DNA from: Norana najaformis
Lineage: Eukaryota; Annelida; Clitellata; Crassiclitellata; Hormogastridae
Reading direction: 5' to 3'
DNA: 64,000 nucleotides
NCBI GenBank assembly: GCA_964023275.1
Contig: OZ029917.1
Span: 32,130,005-32,194,004, forward strand
Shown: positions 24,601 through 39,600 of the stretch, piece after piece
Layout: each line of letters begins with the position of its first letter
Position numbering within the stretch: the stretch's first letter is position 1
The notes under the pieces: generated by a model
What the model was told of the DNA's origin: nothing
The model's database searches: none
The model's input: the letters and a program-made list of their open reading frames with translations, nothing else
Made by a program: the position numbers and the translations under genes

Positions 24601-27600
24601 TGTTAATGCGCTGGTAACAGAATGACAGTCTGTACAACAGCGGAATGCGTCCACTGATGTACAGCGAGCATCTGGCGGAAGAAAAAGCAATCGGTTGGTT
24701 TCGAACTGGGTCAGACATAAAATATTACAAGAACAATATCACGTGAGTCCCAACTCCTGTAACAGTCTTTGTTCTATACAGTGTAATGTATTGTATTGTA
24801 CTGTAAGACTTTGACAATTACTGGGTTGACGGATATAGACAGATTGGCAAGTATTGTTATAGTTAGATATTGATTAGGTGAAGAAATTTTGTTGTTTTTG
24901 GTATTTCTCAGCAGTGGAGGGAATAGTGTGGATGAAAGTTGGAAAGAGTAAAAATGTTTTGGCATGGATCTTTTAAAAAGTTTCATAGATCTTTCCTCAT
25001 AGGTCAGATTTATAACATTAAAATGAAAGTCAGAATTAATTTATTATTATTAGAGATGCACAGACAGACTATGGTAGGATGCATCATATGAAACTGACAG
25101 TTTGGTGTTGGGCTATATAAAGTCTAAGAGAATTTTATCTGGTTATTGGATTGTTTTGTTGTTTGAACATCAGCCATAAGTTAGGTCTTATAGGTTTAAT
25201 AATTCTGCAATCTGTTCTCGATAATAGTGCACAATAAATTTGTAATTGCCTAATCCGACTGTGCCCTACTTTTTGATTTTAGAGTAAATAAGTAAGTAAT
25301 GCATATGTTGTGTTTTAAACTTAACTCACTGTGTGCAGATAATCTGTTTTTGAAGTTATACGAGTGGGAAGTTTGAGCGTTCCCACTTTTCTCTGACATG
25401 GACCTGTCAGTTTCCTCAGACCAGGGATACAGTCTACTTTGCACACTGCTATCCCTACACCTATTCAGATCTTCAGGTACATGTCTGTTATCTGTTTGGT
25501 TAAGCGGCATTTCTGTAATGTATCATAATTTCAAGAGGATTTACGTAATATATCCTGAGAGAACTGTTGCAGAGTCAGAGGTAAATTAAGTTCAACCCTT
25601 GGAGGAAAGCAGTTGTTTTGACAGTGTTATCTAACCTAGTGTAATCAAATATGAAGACTTCAAAAGCACTGATACTTTGATACAAAGCATCAGTCAATGG
25701 TCATCTGAAAGTGAAATCATGTCCCAAAATCTGATATATGTTGCCATTGGTTGGAGAAAGCAGAACATTTGATGAACTGTGCTTTTGATTGAGGCAGCTA
25801 GTACTGCCCCCAACGTGCATGTTCTTGGCTGAGATGGCTGTTGTTTTGTTTGTTGTTTAATTTTGTTCGATTAGTTCATCTTATGTGGAATGTTCTTGAT
25901 TACTTACTATTGAACTTCTTGTTCTTATTAACTTTAACACCATTTAAGCAGTGCTTTTTTAAAAAGCAACTTAAAAGGCACTATTATAAGTGGCTAGATC
26001 AATAACTACTAATTAGCTAATTGCTTGCTGACAGGAATATCTCAGTGACATATTGAATGACCCTGTTAAGTCGCGGTTCTGTCACCAGAGGCTTTTATGT
26101 CACAGTCTGGCTGACAACAGCGTCTACTCTGTCACAATTACTTCACCATGTGAAAATGCTGAAGAGGTCAAGGTTGGTGCACACTGTTCATTTTGTAATA
26201 GATCCATAGCATTATAACTGATCTGAAGATATGATGGTGTTAATAAGTAAGGCAAGTAAGGTGCTTTTATTGATTGCTAATTTAATTTCTGTCCTCTAAA
26301 GCTAAAATATAGTTATTTAACATAAGACAATTAAGGTGCCTGTATTGGCCTGTATTTATTGTGATCATTTACTGCAAACCAATTATCTTATCTGCAATTT
26401 CTGTTCTACCAGACAAATATGTTTCAACCAGCCGAACGACCTCTTTTGCCACAATAGAATGTTCTTCCTTGACCTATTGTGTTACATGTTTAAAGCTGGA
26501 TACCTTGTGTGATATCATAGTTGATCCTATCTGCTTGTGCTCATCACAACAATGGCATTCCTACAAAAAAGCACAAAAAAAACAAAAATAAGCACATGCA
26601 TTGTCAGTTAAAATCCAATGGGTTAGAAGAATATGACTTTAGAAAATACTTTATTTATATTTATATTCTTATACCTTGAAAATGATATTTCATGTTTCTT
26701 TATCAAATTTAGTTTCTGTTTCATTTTCTGCATCATGTTTCTGCATCAAATTTTATGTGTGACTCTGAGCCTTACAAAGCCAAATTCAAAACCTGGCAGT
26801 CTTAATATAGGCCTTCATTTTATTTTAAAGCAAAGTTCCTAATTATTTTAAAGTTGATGATCTGAGCTTATTCAATCCTGAGCTGGCCATTGCTCAGACA
26901 CCAGGTGTGAGCCAAGCAACAGCCTTATGTTTTGTAAATGTTTTGTTATCGTTGTTTAGCGACGTAAAGTTGTTGTGTTGACTGCACGTGTTCATCCGGG
27001 GGAATCCAATTCCAGTTGGATGATGAAGGGCTTCCTCGACTTCCTTCTTAGTGATTCCCCTGAGGCAAAGGTAGTTCACATACAAATAATGTTATGAGTG
27101 AGAGGAAAACAGTCTATAGAATGTAATGATTTTAAATTTCTTGTTGCATTTTCCTTGTTATTTTTAACAGTTAATTTATCGATTTTGGTCTGAAAAGTTT
27201 TTTGGCTAATACGTTCTATTCTTCTGCTTCTGAGATAAGTTCAGTTTTTTCTTCGTTGTTTTGATTTACCTGCTATCTGTGCACATGCTGTTGACTGACC
27301 TGTGCCTTCTGTGCTTTATGACTTGGATGGGTGCAGCAACCCCCACTACATTCTCTTAATTGTATGGTTTTTAGGTCCACACTAAATTTGCTGGAATATG
27401 CTTAATTATCTGCATTCATGAGTCACTCATGAACTGAAGAACTGTTCTTTTCTGTTTTGGTCATGCCTTTTTAACTTGCTATGTCTCTTTTCACTGTGTT
27501 TTAATTTCTGTCACAGTGACTGCTAATTTAATCGCTGTCATTGTGATTATGGCTGTTTCATTGCATTGCTTGCTTTCATACTGTGCATCATTCCTGTTGC

Positions 27601-30600
27601 TGCTTGTTACCAAATCTGGTGAAGACAGGTATATTACTGGATTTGCATAAGCATCATTTGCAGCTGGTCTGTTTTTTTAACTTGGCTGAAGCCCATTCGT
27701 TTTACCTGGTTCCTGGAGCTGCTTTATCGATTCAGTCATATGTGCTAAGTACTGCTGTGTGATTCCAATAACATACTGTTCCATTCTGGGTTGAATGGCT
27801 GCTACTCTCATTCCTGGCAACAGACAGGTATTGCTTGTGAATATTTATCGTCCACCATCCCTCTCTTTGATTTTCTTAATGAAATTCAGTCACTGCTTGA
27901 ATATTTGATTTCTGAAATAGATCTTAAGGTTGGGTTTAATATTCATCTTGGTGCAGCTAGTCATTGTTATTAAGAATTTCTTGATATGTTGGAAGGGTTT
28001 TAAAAGAAACAGCTCATTCCAACATTTCTTCATTTCCAACACATAACAGAGGTCATATCCTGGATGTCCTGATCTCATTATAATCTATTCTAATCTAATA
28101 ATTTCTCTAGTGCCGTTATCATAATGCCCAGAGCATCAATTGATGGTTACTTCTGGTGAAATCGTGATCAAAATTATTATCCATTGGAGAAGCCAGGTCA
28201 ACTTCTGATAGGTCAGAGATACCAGAAGTTAGGCAATGGTGGATAAACAAGTTGAAGAAAATGAGTTTTTCGAGCTGAATTACATTACAAAACTGAAAGA
28301 ATGAATAGAACTTGGCAGCGAATTCCAGGGCCATGGACCAGCAACTGAAAACACTGTGTGACGGTATTTATAAGTGTCATACATGTATATTCATGACATT
28401 ATTATTATTATTAATCAGATACTTATATCGCGGTAATTTATGAATTCACCTCAAAAGTGTGGGTAGCTGGAAAAAAGATAAGTCTTCAATTGTGTGCGAA
28501 ATGAAATAGAAGAAAGCTGTTGGTAGTGAATTCCATAGACGTGGACCAGCATGTGAGTAGGCATGGAAACGACACGTCTTTTTCGGTAAGTTGGAACAAA
28601 CAGTTGGCCAGAGGAGGCTGATCTTGATTTTCCTGGTGGGACATACACAGAATTAGGTGTTATGTCCCCGTGTAATCAAGGATATCTCTGAGAAATGCAT
28701 TGGTCTCCAGTTGCCTTGATTACTGTAAGTCAATTCTTACTGGTATCACAAAGTGAAACCTGCAGAAACTCCAAGGAGTTCAGAACTCTTTACCTAGAGC
28801 TATTGCTAACACATCAAAATATGAGCATATAACCTCTGTACTTAAATCTCTGCACTGGCTTCCTGATCAGCAATGGATTTCTTTCAAATTGGGGCTTATA
28901 GTTTATGAAACATTGAGCTCTGTCAACCACAACACTTAAAATCAGACCTCAATTCATCAGAGTGACCATTATTCATATGGGCCATCTGATTGCCTAAGAC
29001 TAGAACTGTTCTTGGTGAACCAGCTTTTTCAGTTTGCTGTATCTAGATTTTGGGACTTTCATTATCTATTCAGTCTGCTCAGTCGCTTGTGTCAGTTTGT
29101 TCTCGGCTGAAGACTTATCTTTCTCGAATTTCTTATCCACCATGTTAGGCTGCCTCTCTTTCTTAGTGAAGTGAATTTGACCTGATTGTGGCTTGGTTTT
29201 GGTGTGCCATAGGTTGACGCTGTGTGCATATGACACAGGTGTGATAGAATTTATTAATTAATTATAAATGATAATAATAAAAATAACATACCTGATATAA
29301 ATATGACCACTTATTTTTAATGTAAATAAAGTAAACAAACAAATACATGTACACTGTGAAGTCTGTCGAATCCTTTACATCTTCCTTGGACTACTCAGCT
29401 GGACTTTGACCAAAACCACATTCAGATTTGGAATTGCCTGTAAGTTTTCTTTCAGACAATGACCATCATTTAATGCCTTTTGCATTCTTGAAACAGTGAT
29501 TCAAAAGTGTTACACTGGGTCTGATAAGTTACAGATAGATACATACATAATTAAATGGAGTCACATATAAAACTATACATAAGATTTTACCAGAGTGACA
29601 ATGAGTTGTAATGGTAATGTCAGGTAAGGTAATTGCTTATTTGTTACAAGTGGTTCTATCAACAATTGAATGTATTAACAGACAAGTCCATCTGGCCTTG
29701 TGGATTGCATGGCTGTGCTATACTTTGTCAGTTTCACATGGTCTACTGAGAAGAGTAGAGAAGGGGGCAAGAGAAGAGGTAACAGAGAAAATGGATTGGT
29801 CATGTACTGAGAGGGGACATGAGAGCTGTCATTGAAGGCTGAAGGGAGGGGAGGAAGACAAGAGGAAGACCCAGACAGATGCTGCTGGACTGATGATGAC
29901 GGCTGGATACAGCAGGCTGAAAGAAGTAGCTCAGCACTGAGAGGAGTGGCATCATTGGATATTTGAACCTACCTAACTACCTACCTACCTGAGGGCAGAG
30001 AACCTGAAGAAGAAGACTGAGAAGAACACTCTGGACCATTCAAACTGAACCCTGACCTCAGCACGAATAGCCTGACACGTTTGTGCACAGTGCACCATTT
30101 AGTCTGTTGTTGTTGATTATAGCTGTTAAGAGACAATTTCCTGTTTCGCGTAATTCCAATGCTCAATCCTGATGGAGTTATTGTCGGAAACTACCGCTGC
30201 TCACTGACGGGTCGAGACCTCAACCGAAACTACAAGACACCTCTCAAAGAATTGTTTCCCTGCATTTGGCACACGAGGGCCATGATCAAGCGGTAGAAGA
30301 TAGCCTAAAATTTATCTTCTGCGCTCATTATTACACAGAATTTTAAATTTGAATTATTGTTTGTATACAAATATATGATCAGCATTTACTTATATGAAAT
30401 TTCTTTCATGTAGTTAAGATATATAAATATACTTGCTTGATGCTTATTACCAGTTAGTAAGCCTATTAAAAGACAATAGACTCTTGACTAGAAACGAGTA
30501 TTGTGCTGACTTCTTCTGTAGAGAAATCTGTTGAAGCTTATGGAAAATATTTGTGGTATTGCAGTGGCCTCTGCCTCATTAATGATGATATAAGATTAGT

Positions 30601-33600
30601 AATAAACAAAAAAATTACTGTAGCACACATTGGCTATTAAACTACAAATACTACTGAGAGGTAAAGACCCGATTGTTATTCAGTAGCATTTTCCCCTTCT
30701 TCCTCTTATCTCTTCGCTCCAATCCCAAACACCACCCACCATAGCTGCCACACTGTCTCTCGGCCTGACTTCTGGATCTTGACCTGGAACCGAACCCTTT
30801 TTGCGTATGAACTTTGTTTTGACTGAGCGCGTGTGAATAGGCTGGTCCCTGTGGCGTGGCTTTTATTGGGCGCTATAGAAATCTCGGGATTACGTTTACA
30901 ATTAGATGCGGTGGATGTGTTTCATTGTTTTTGATCCATTTCTCGTGTGAGAAACAGTTGTGTCCTGTTATTTAATGTTGTGGCTATTAGTATACAAGTC
31001 ACTTGTTTATATTATTACCATTATATTACTCTTGCATCTTATTCATTTATCATCACATTTATGTGTTTCTTAGTTTGATGTCTGTATCGTTTGTTTATTT
31101 GCTACTTAATTATTTGTTTATTTGCCTGTTAGACTGATGGAAGATCGTGAAATTGTTGTTTACTGTGACCTGCATGGACACAGTCGTAAGCAGAACATGT
31201 TCATCTATGGCTGTGCAAATCGCACCAACTCCCAGCACAGGTTTCACGAACAAGTCTTTCCATATATGTTGGCACGGAATGCGCCAGATGTGTTCAGCTT
31301 CAACAGCAGCAAATTCCACGTCCAGAAGAACAAGCAAGGAACTGGAAGAGTGGTAGTGTGGGCCATGGGAGTCATCAACAGCTACACTCTCGAGGTGAGT
31401 TTGAATGGTGCTGGGATAACGTTTGCAGGGCAAAGGTTATGGTCAGCTCACCTAAAACCTGACAGTGTATGTGTTTATTCAATTTAGTGTATTTTTTAGT
31501 CAAAGGTAAGTGAGAAATTATTGTTCAAGCTTCAGGGGTGTCTTGAGGTTTCTTCGTGATAACGCAGTGCAATTTGCATAGATTTATAATTAGTTTGAAT
31601 AAGATTTTGCAATAGCAGTTTGAGTGTGATTTGAATAATTGTATTTTACAAATTAGTGTTGAAAAAGTTGACTTTTATTTTGATTTCGATAACTGTATTT
31701 TAAAAATTACTGTGGAAGAAGGTGACTTTTATTTGAAGGCAACATTCTGTGGCTCTGGCATTGGCAAAAAGAAAGGATTTCACTACAATACAAGTGACTA
31801 CGAATCACTCGGCTACTACTTCTGCGATACTCTGCTTGACTACTGTGATCCAGACAGCACCAAGGTAGCAAAACGCAATTTTATCTGCTTTACTTTTTCA
31901 TTTAATTCAGTGCCATTTCATTCTGCATTCATCTCTTTTCTTATTACATTTTGTATTAGAATGTCTGCTTCCATTCTGTAGTTGATTTCTCTGTTGGAAT
32001 TTTTACTCAGTTACTTTAGTGTCGTTTCATTCAGCATTCGTCTCTTCTTATGACATTCTGTGACATTCGGTAGTCTAGTTTTCTGTTGGCCATTTTACCA
32101 GTTGAGTCTGAAATTTTTACTAACCTTAGTTAAGTAGCCTGTATTAAATTTGACTAGTGTTATTTTACTATAGAATATTAGTTGCTATATGGTTAGTCTT
32201 TGCGTAATTGCTATGATAGGTTTTCTGCTAGTGTCATTTTAACTCTCACGAAACCTAAATATATTTTAAAATGTTGACAATATGTGGCTGTAGAACTGAA
32301 TATTTTTTCTTTATAGAATTCAGTAACCACCCAGCTTTATATAAGATATAAGATGGTATTTACTTATTCAACTCCCTGCATGTGCATTCTGTGTTGACTT
32401 ATCACTGCTTCTCCACGTCGTCTGAATGTCTTCCCTTCTCATCCTGAATACAAGTACAGTTTCTAGAAAGCTTTTGTTTTCTGGTAACAATCTTAGCCAG
32501 TAATCCTTGACAGTCTTTTGTTCTCAGTCAAAAATTGCCAAATTTTGATTCCGTTTTAAGACGTACTTTAAATTTGATTAGAACATTAAAGGGAAAATTT
32601 ATTTTTTGAAAGAACTTTGGATGAAAGTTTGCTAAAGGCAGCATATTAATGAGGTTCTTAGTGTAACAAGATATGCAAAATATATATTATGTGGGCAGAT
32701 GGCGCTTTTAACATGGCCATCATTCCTGAACATTAACAAAGTTGCACTATAATGAAACATGATTTAAGCGTACTGAGGAACGGCACAAAGTTTGGTTTAT
32801 AGAAGAAAACATTTGTTTCAGCTGACATTTGGTTAAGTCATAAGAGAAGAATCATTTTGGTTCGATTGAAGTTACTTAATGGAGGTTTTGGTTTTAGTGC
32901 AGTATCTGTTTTGTACAACCGGATAAACTATTTGTTCGGTTTCATTAAGGCTACTGTCAGCTAATTAATATTTAAATTTACAAATTATAAATTCTTGTCT
33001 ATGCACTTAACAGTCTAGCATTTTCAAATTTTTTTAGTAAGACTAGTTTTGGTCAGAATACCATGACTTATGTTCAAAGAGATGTGCATGTTTTCAGAGT
33101 TGTGAAAGCCAACCAATGCATTTAAATAAACAGCTACTATCAAAATATTCACTGCTGCTTAAACTTAAGCTAACCAATTTCAAAAGTCTGAAATTTTATG
33201 AAGTTCTTGATTATGCTAACATTTTTTGAGAACACCATGCAATTGTATGGTTACATTACATTATAGTATTCGATTAATCATTTGTGTAACTCAGAAAATT
33301 AGCTTTCAGCCCAGCCAACCATATCACAGCCTTCTCAGCAGTCATGAACAGAATAACTGTGCTGATCAAAAATGATTAAAAATGATAAATTAGACACTAA
33401 GGAGGGGTGCATTGTTAATAGTTTAAATACTGGTAAGCTGATAGATAGTAATTTACTGGCACTATATACCTGAAGGTGTAAAGGTTAACAAGAAACAACA
33501 GTTTTGTATTATATTATGTGTGTTATGTTAGCTAAAACAATGTCCACTTATATTTGGCATGGCACCTAACCTGTTATTGGTATTTCCAGTTCTAGGTAAA

Positions 33601-36600
33601 CTTGTACCTTTTTGTCGATTGGTAAGCAGATTAATAATTAAATACATAAGTACATATGCATTTTTATCTGTGTCTGACAAGCACGTATGCATAAGTTCTA
33701 CTTTGAACCAGGTCCAGCTCAGACTTGATTTTTGCTCAGTCTACTTACGTAAATGATTTCTGTTCAGTCTACTTAAATCTTGTCCTGTATCTGAAACCTC
33801 GGTTGTACGTACTATCCCTTTTGTTTGAACCAATATTGGTTCATCATTTCATGACAAATGGATAACTTGTTCTTTAACCTTTTCTGTTTGCTGCTGGTTT
33901 ACATTGATTCAATCGAGCTGTTGCATAACCAGTATTATGGTAATTGATTTGTTTTTCACAATAAGCGCTTTCTTTGAGTGTTTTGTGAGACACTGATTAA
34001 TTCTTAGTCAGTAGCTGAGCACTGTGTATATTGGCTTTGCACATACTTTAGATCAATTTTGTTTATCAGTTGGATTGGTCTGGAGTTTTCACTCATCATT
34101 AACAACTGCCCGCAAACATGTTCAGTGCAATTTTATGACTTTTGCTTCACAAAAATGCCCACTGCTAAAAGATAGCCCAAGTATCTCAAAGTCTGTATGA
34201 CATTTTCATGAAATTGTGCAGTTTAACTGCTCAGTTGCATTATGCGTGGACTTTTATGTTATATTGCAAATGTTTTCATCAGTATACGTATAGCACAAAC
34301 CCAGAAAAGCTTAGAGGAGTTATCTTGAGCTTGTCATCATAATTGTCACTATCACTGTCATCAGCAATGGAATTCTTGCCTTTGGAGCATTCCGTATCAT
34401 GTATTCTTTCCAGGGTATGTTTAGCCCTAGGTTTAGCAGGCAGAGATTGAACTTTGTATGTTCCTTGGCCTTCCAGGTAGTCTCTTCTGATACCACTGGT
34501 GAGAGGAGAATGTTTTGGTTCAAAGCTTCCTGCCTGTCTTCCTGAAGTAGAATCTCGTAATTCACATCATGTGACATGACAATATATTATTACAGGTCAC
34601 AGTGCATCACGACATAATGTTATGCCAGATCATGTTACGTCACACTGCATTGCATAATACTGCACTACCATTTACTACCATCTCGTTGTGACCCGTATAG
34701 TACCATTCACTACAGGCTCATCTGTGTTGGGTTATTACAGGTCACAGTACATCACAACATCATGTTATGCTAGATCATGTTACACTGCATTGCATAATAC
34801 TGCACTACCATTTACTACCATCTCGTTGTGACCCCTATAGTACCATTCACTACAGACTCGTCTGTGTTGGGTTATTACAGGTCACAGTACATCACGACAT
34901 CATGTTATGCCAGATCATGTTATGTCGCACTGCATTGCTTAATACTGCATCACATAATCACTTAACTAACCATGCACTAATTTTATTGGTGTTCTTAGCA
35001 TAAATAACAGATATTGTGGCTTTTGTCTTTAGCTGTGGTTTATTTTATAAGTGTTTAGTTGACATTGATAATAGCAAGCTAAGATACCAAGTACCTGCTC
35101 ATTTGTTAATCTGCTTCCCTAATGGTATTAATGCTATGAGAAAACAGTATAACATTTAATAATAATAAACAGTCAATTGTTGAAACTGATTACTAATTAA
35201 ACTATTGGCTGATAACTTCGATCTTCTAGAATTATGGTAAATAATAAAAACAGATTTCTGTTGTATTGATGCTGTGCTGGTATTATAAATGGTGGATTGA
35301 AGCAGTAAAGCAGTAACTCAGTTTTATGTATGTGTTTATGCATGCGGATTGGCTTTTTTATATTGCATTTTATGAAAAAATAATACAGAGACTATTTTCC
35401 TACAGCTGCACTTATCTATAGCCATTCAGCACTTCAATACAGTTGCTTTTTTGCAACACCTTCACCGCCAAGCAAAAAATCAGTGAAAATGGCCATTCGA
35501 GAACAACATTCCTTTAAAATTTTTGTTATCCTAAAGGATTATTAAATTTTATACCTTTGATAAAAAAAATAAAATATTAATTATAAATGTTTTACAGGTT
35601 GCTACAGATTATTCCATTTACTGTGATTGAAGGACTTCTCAAATTGGTGAGTTTGTTGGGTCTTGAGAAAGAGGAAAGACTGAAGAGATTTCTTCTTGAC
35701 TGATTTCAGGTGAAAAGTATTCTTTTGGAATTGGAGGAACGAATGAAGATGGAAATTCTTGTTCGCTTGAAACAATTGAATGCAGCCAACAATCAAGACG
35801 TTCCAAAAAGTATAGAAGAAATCGACTTAAGCAAACACTACTTGTCAGAGATTGAATCCAGGTCAGTGCTTTATCTATTTATTTGTGGGGAAACATGACA
35901 GTCTAACTGTGAGCATGCTGCATTGTCAACTCAGAGCCGGGGTTCAAATCCCTACTTGGGCAGAAAGATGTTTTGAGATATCTGGTCCACTTGTGCCCCT
36001 TGCTAACTTATGTAACAAATAAGTACACTGACGATGCACTGTTGGTGGGAAGATCAGATGGTGTGGGAGAGGACTGGCCAGCTGCCCCCTCATATGCTGA
36101 GGATGAGAAAATGATTTTGCTAACACTTTATACTCATGGCTACATCTCGAGGCTCACTGCAGGGACCTTCCTTCTTCTTAACACTGCTAATTACTGCCCA
36201 GAATAGATGAGATTAGATAAAGTTGTTTAAGATAATGAATCATTTTATGCTAGCTGTAAGTGTAAATGTGAATGAATCAGATTAGGTTAGGTGAAGTAAG
36301 CTGAAATGATGGGTTATTGAATTCTGGTTCATGGATTGTCTGGTTACATGAATTCTCGCCCAAACAGACGTAAGATATGACATGGTTGGTTGAAGTCCAT
36401 AATTTTACATCCTTGATCAGCTATAATCCTCAGAGTTTAAGTTGAAAAATCCTTGTGATGGTTGATGCACTGACTAAATGACAGCATTTGCTTCAGTGGA
36501 AAAACTGTTTTACAGATTGCTTCAATCCAAATACAGTATAAGCCCATGTGTGTATGCAGACACTTAATATAGTGCTTTTTACGTACGTAACAAAAGTGTG

Positions 36601-39600
36601 CCTACCGTAGATATGGTAGACGGGAAAACAGGATCTGCCACCTATTTGTTTGCCACCTATTTTCCAAAGTTTCTTCCTTCATTTTGATAAAGCAAGCATT
36701 GATGATCTCTGCTACAGCCAGCTTTCGACAGTTTTGAAAGTTCAAATTTGGGGTTTGCCTTGTACAAGAGAATGATCTTCTACCAAAAATTAATGGTGAT
36801 CTGCTTGGCATGGCTCAAGAAATATTTTCTCATTATGTTTAGGTATACCTTTCAGATCTTTCAATTCTGTGTACATCATCCTTGAAAGATCCAGAAAGTG
36901 TGAAAAAATGTCCAGATACATGTCTGCTGGTACTATCATTGTGACAAATTAGATTAGATTCCTTGGTATGGCAAATTTAGGTTAGGTTAAATTAAATGAC
37001 ACTGGATTAAATGAGATTAGATTATATTATGTACCTTCAAAAGCATTTCTTAACCCTTTGTTTTGATTTATTACACTGACAGAAGGAGATCTATGTGTAA
37101 CTGTTGATGAATACTCTACCTGCATTCTGTCAGCAATTGAATGCCTCCCAGTTTATTACTGTTTGGTGTCATCTTATTTGAAATGCCAGTGTTGAGTTTC
37201 CTTGAAGTATTAAGTACGGTTTCTGGGTCCGGCCCATAATGGTCCTCATTTACTTTTCTTAGACCCTTGAGCTGGCAGTGCCAGAGGTCCTGGACACAGG
37301 GCCTTCGCGTTGCAGCACTCGCCACATACTTCCCAGCTTGTGCCTGTACCAAATTCTGCTGTTTTAACGACAGAGGCAAATATCAGCGAACAACTTTTCC
37401 ATGGCCATCGCATGGAATCCCCCCAGCTGGCATGAACCCAAAATTGTTGGATTGCAGACCCTGTGTGCTAATTTCTATTTCAGTATTACACCCTTAAAGT
37501 GGTAATTTCTCAGTTTCTGATTACTTTTCAGTATATTAATGTTTTTATGGTATGTGACTGTTTCAGTGATGGTGGTTCTGACAGCTCAGTATCTGATGGT
37601 CCTCCTGTTGGTCTGCAATACCTTGGTGTTAAGGTGAGCATCTCCAGTTGGACATTGATGCCAAAGTTCTAGAGCTTTCTTACCACCGCTTCTTGATAAA
37701 TGAATATTTGTGTGTGTGTGAACAGTGATGGACGTTGATAGTTATGACAGTGATAAAGATGTTGATGACATTATTTTGGTGACAGTGATGATGATAACAA
37801 TGATCATGATTGAGTGATGATAATAATTATAATAATTGTTGATGGCTTTTCCTGATGGACAGTATAGAGCACTGCTGGTTACTCATGGTGTGAGAGGCAC
37901 TTGAAAAAGAGAAGATTAACTAGGTAGTAGTCAAGGAGATCATTTACATTACATTTATTGCATACAAGTTTGCAGTACCTCTTGATGTCAGGTCAAACTA
38001 AAGTCCAGTTTGAAACTGTTCTGTTTTACTTCTTCTAAATGTTTTTCATTTTCCCAAAATCAGAAGAAGAAGAAGTTCAAAACAAGAAAAGAGCGAGATC
38101 GCAAGAAAGTTTCTTCATCTGCTGTGAAAGACAGAAAGCCAATGACTGCCAATGTCCTGGTATATGTTGCATTTGTCTAGGTTGAATTTTAATAAATTTT
38201 TATTTAATCTAATTTGATTTAATTTAAGTTTAATTAAACTAAATCTTGATCATATTACTGGACACATCAGCCAATTGGTTTTGGAGCTCATAAAGCTCAT
38301 GTGCATCATGTTAAACTGACAATTTTTTGTTGCTTAATGGAACTGATAATAATACTGTTACATTCTCTTACTGCATTCAACCACATCAGTTGAAGTGTTG
38401 GTCACAGCTACGGCCTGTTTTATTTGCTTATGATTGCGTTGACCATTTACTGTAAATTTCCTTCGCTTTCTTATGTTACGGTTGTTAGGTCTTCATTTTG
38501 TATTGAATTCTACTGTTAGGCTTCTGGCTTATCTCTGGCAATTTTCTCATGTCTCTTATTATATGCTTCCACATGGACGAGTGTTTCCTCTCTCCCGTGT
38601 CGAAGACCTCCACTAGAGACCATGTCTGATCGAATCCTTACTGAAGTGACTGTACTTTGAATGAGTGATTGTAAATATGTATGTAAGTAAGTAAGCTGTT
38701 TCTGTGAATTAGCTTTTTGGATTTTTAAGAATTGCAGAATTTATGAAATATTTATGTATTTATGATCTCTCTTCTGATGTGTTTTAAATGATGCTAAATA
38801 TGTTTATTACATTGCACTGTTGTTATACTTGAAATTTACATTTTGTGCTCTGTTTTAGGCTCGAGTGCGCCTCACTCGGGTAAGATATTACATTACATAG
38901 CAATCTGTTACAACTGCAATATGCTGTTACTTTGTGATTTAATTTATTTGGGAGAGTCTAGTTGATGCCATTTAATTTAGGTACCAGCATCACAGAAGAC
39001 ATTAGCTTGATATGTTTGACAAAGAAATCCAGGATACCAGAAAAAACCACACTTATATACGGGTACTGGAAAAATACCATTGTGATCGAGTAGTATTGGA
39101 AATTGCCATTACAACATATGAGTATTGTCAAATACCATCTGAGCAATGGTACTGGAAATAAATAAAATTGACTTGGAAATTGGTCATCATTGGTTTTTAC
39201 TGGATTGACTGTTGTTACTTTCATAAGGATCAGGAAGCAGAGAAGAAACCAGAACCTCCAACAAAACCTGCAAAGGTAGGTTTACTAATACATTTTATTT
39301 AATTTAGCAACATGTAATTATTATCCAAGATAACCAAGCAGGATTTAGGAAATCCCGCGGAACTCGTGATCATATCGCCAACATGCGGTGGATAATGGAG
39401 AGACAAAAGGAGTATGGACAAAAATTATACATATGCTTCATTGACTATAGCAAGGCATTCGATTGCATTGATCATGAGTTGATGTGGAAAACCTTAATAG
39501 AAATGGGAATACCAAGGCACTTGATACAACTTCTCAAGGGATTGTACGAAGAACAGATTGCGGTAATAAGAACTGAATTTGGAGATACTGAAAGAATCAA

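Noticed and set aside
31631..31738. Upstream extension of the open frame that holds exon 16
   Set aside because: The repeated [14 protein letters not shown] translation lies upstream of a good acceptor at 31738 and is not needed, since exon 15 joins exon 16 in phase.
35591..35640. Possible exon after TTTTACAG at 35591-35598
   Set aside because: The frame needed from exon 16 meets a stop within about 10 codons, and exon 17 joins exon 16 correctly without it.
35930..35960. tRNA gene suggested by a perfect B box
   Set aside because: No cloverleaf can be drawn around it. The sequence continues into a SINE body.
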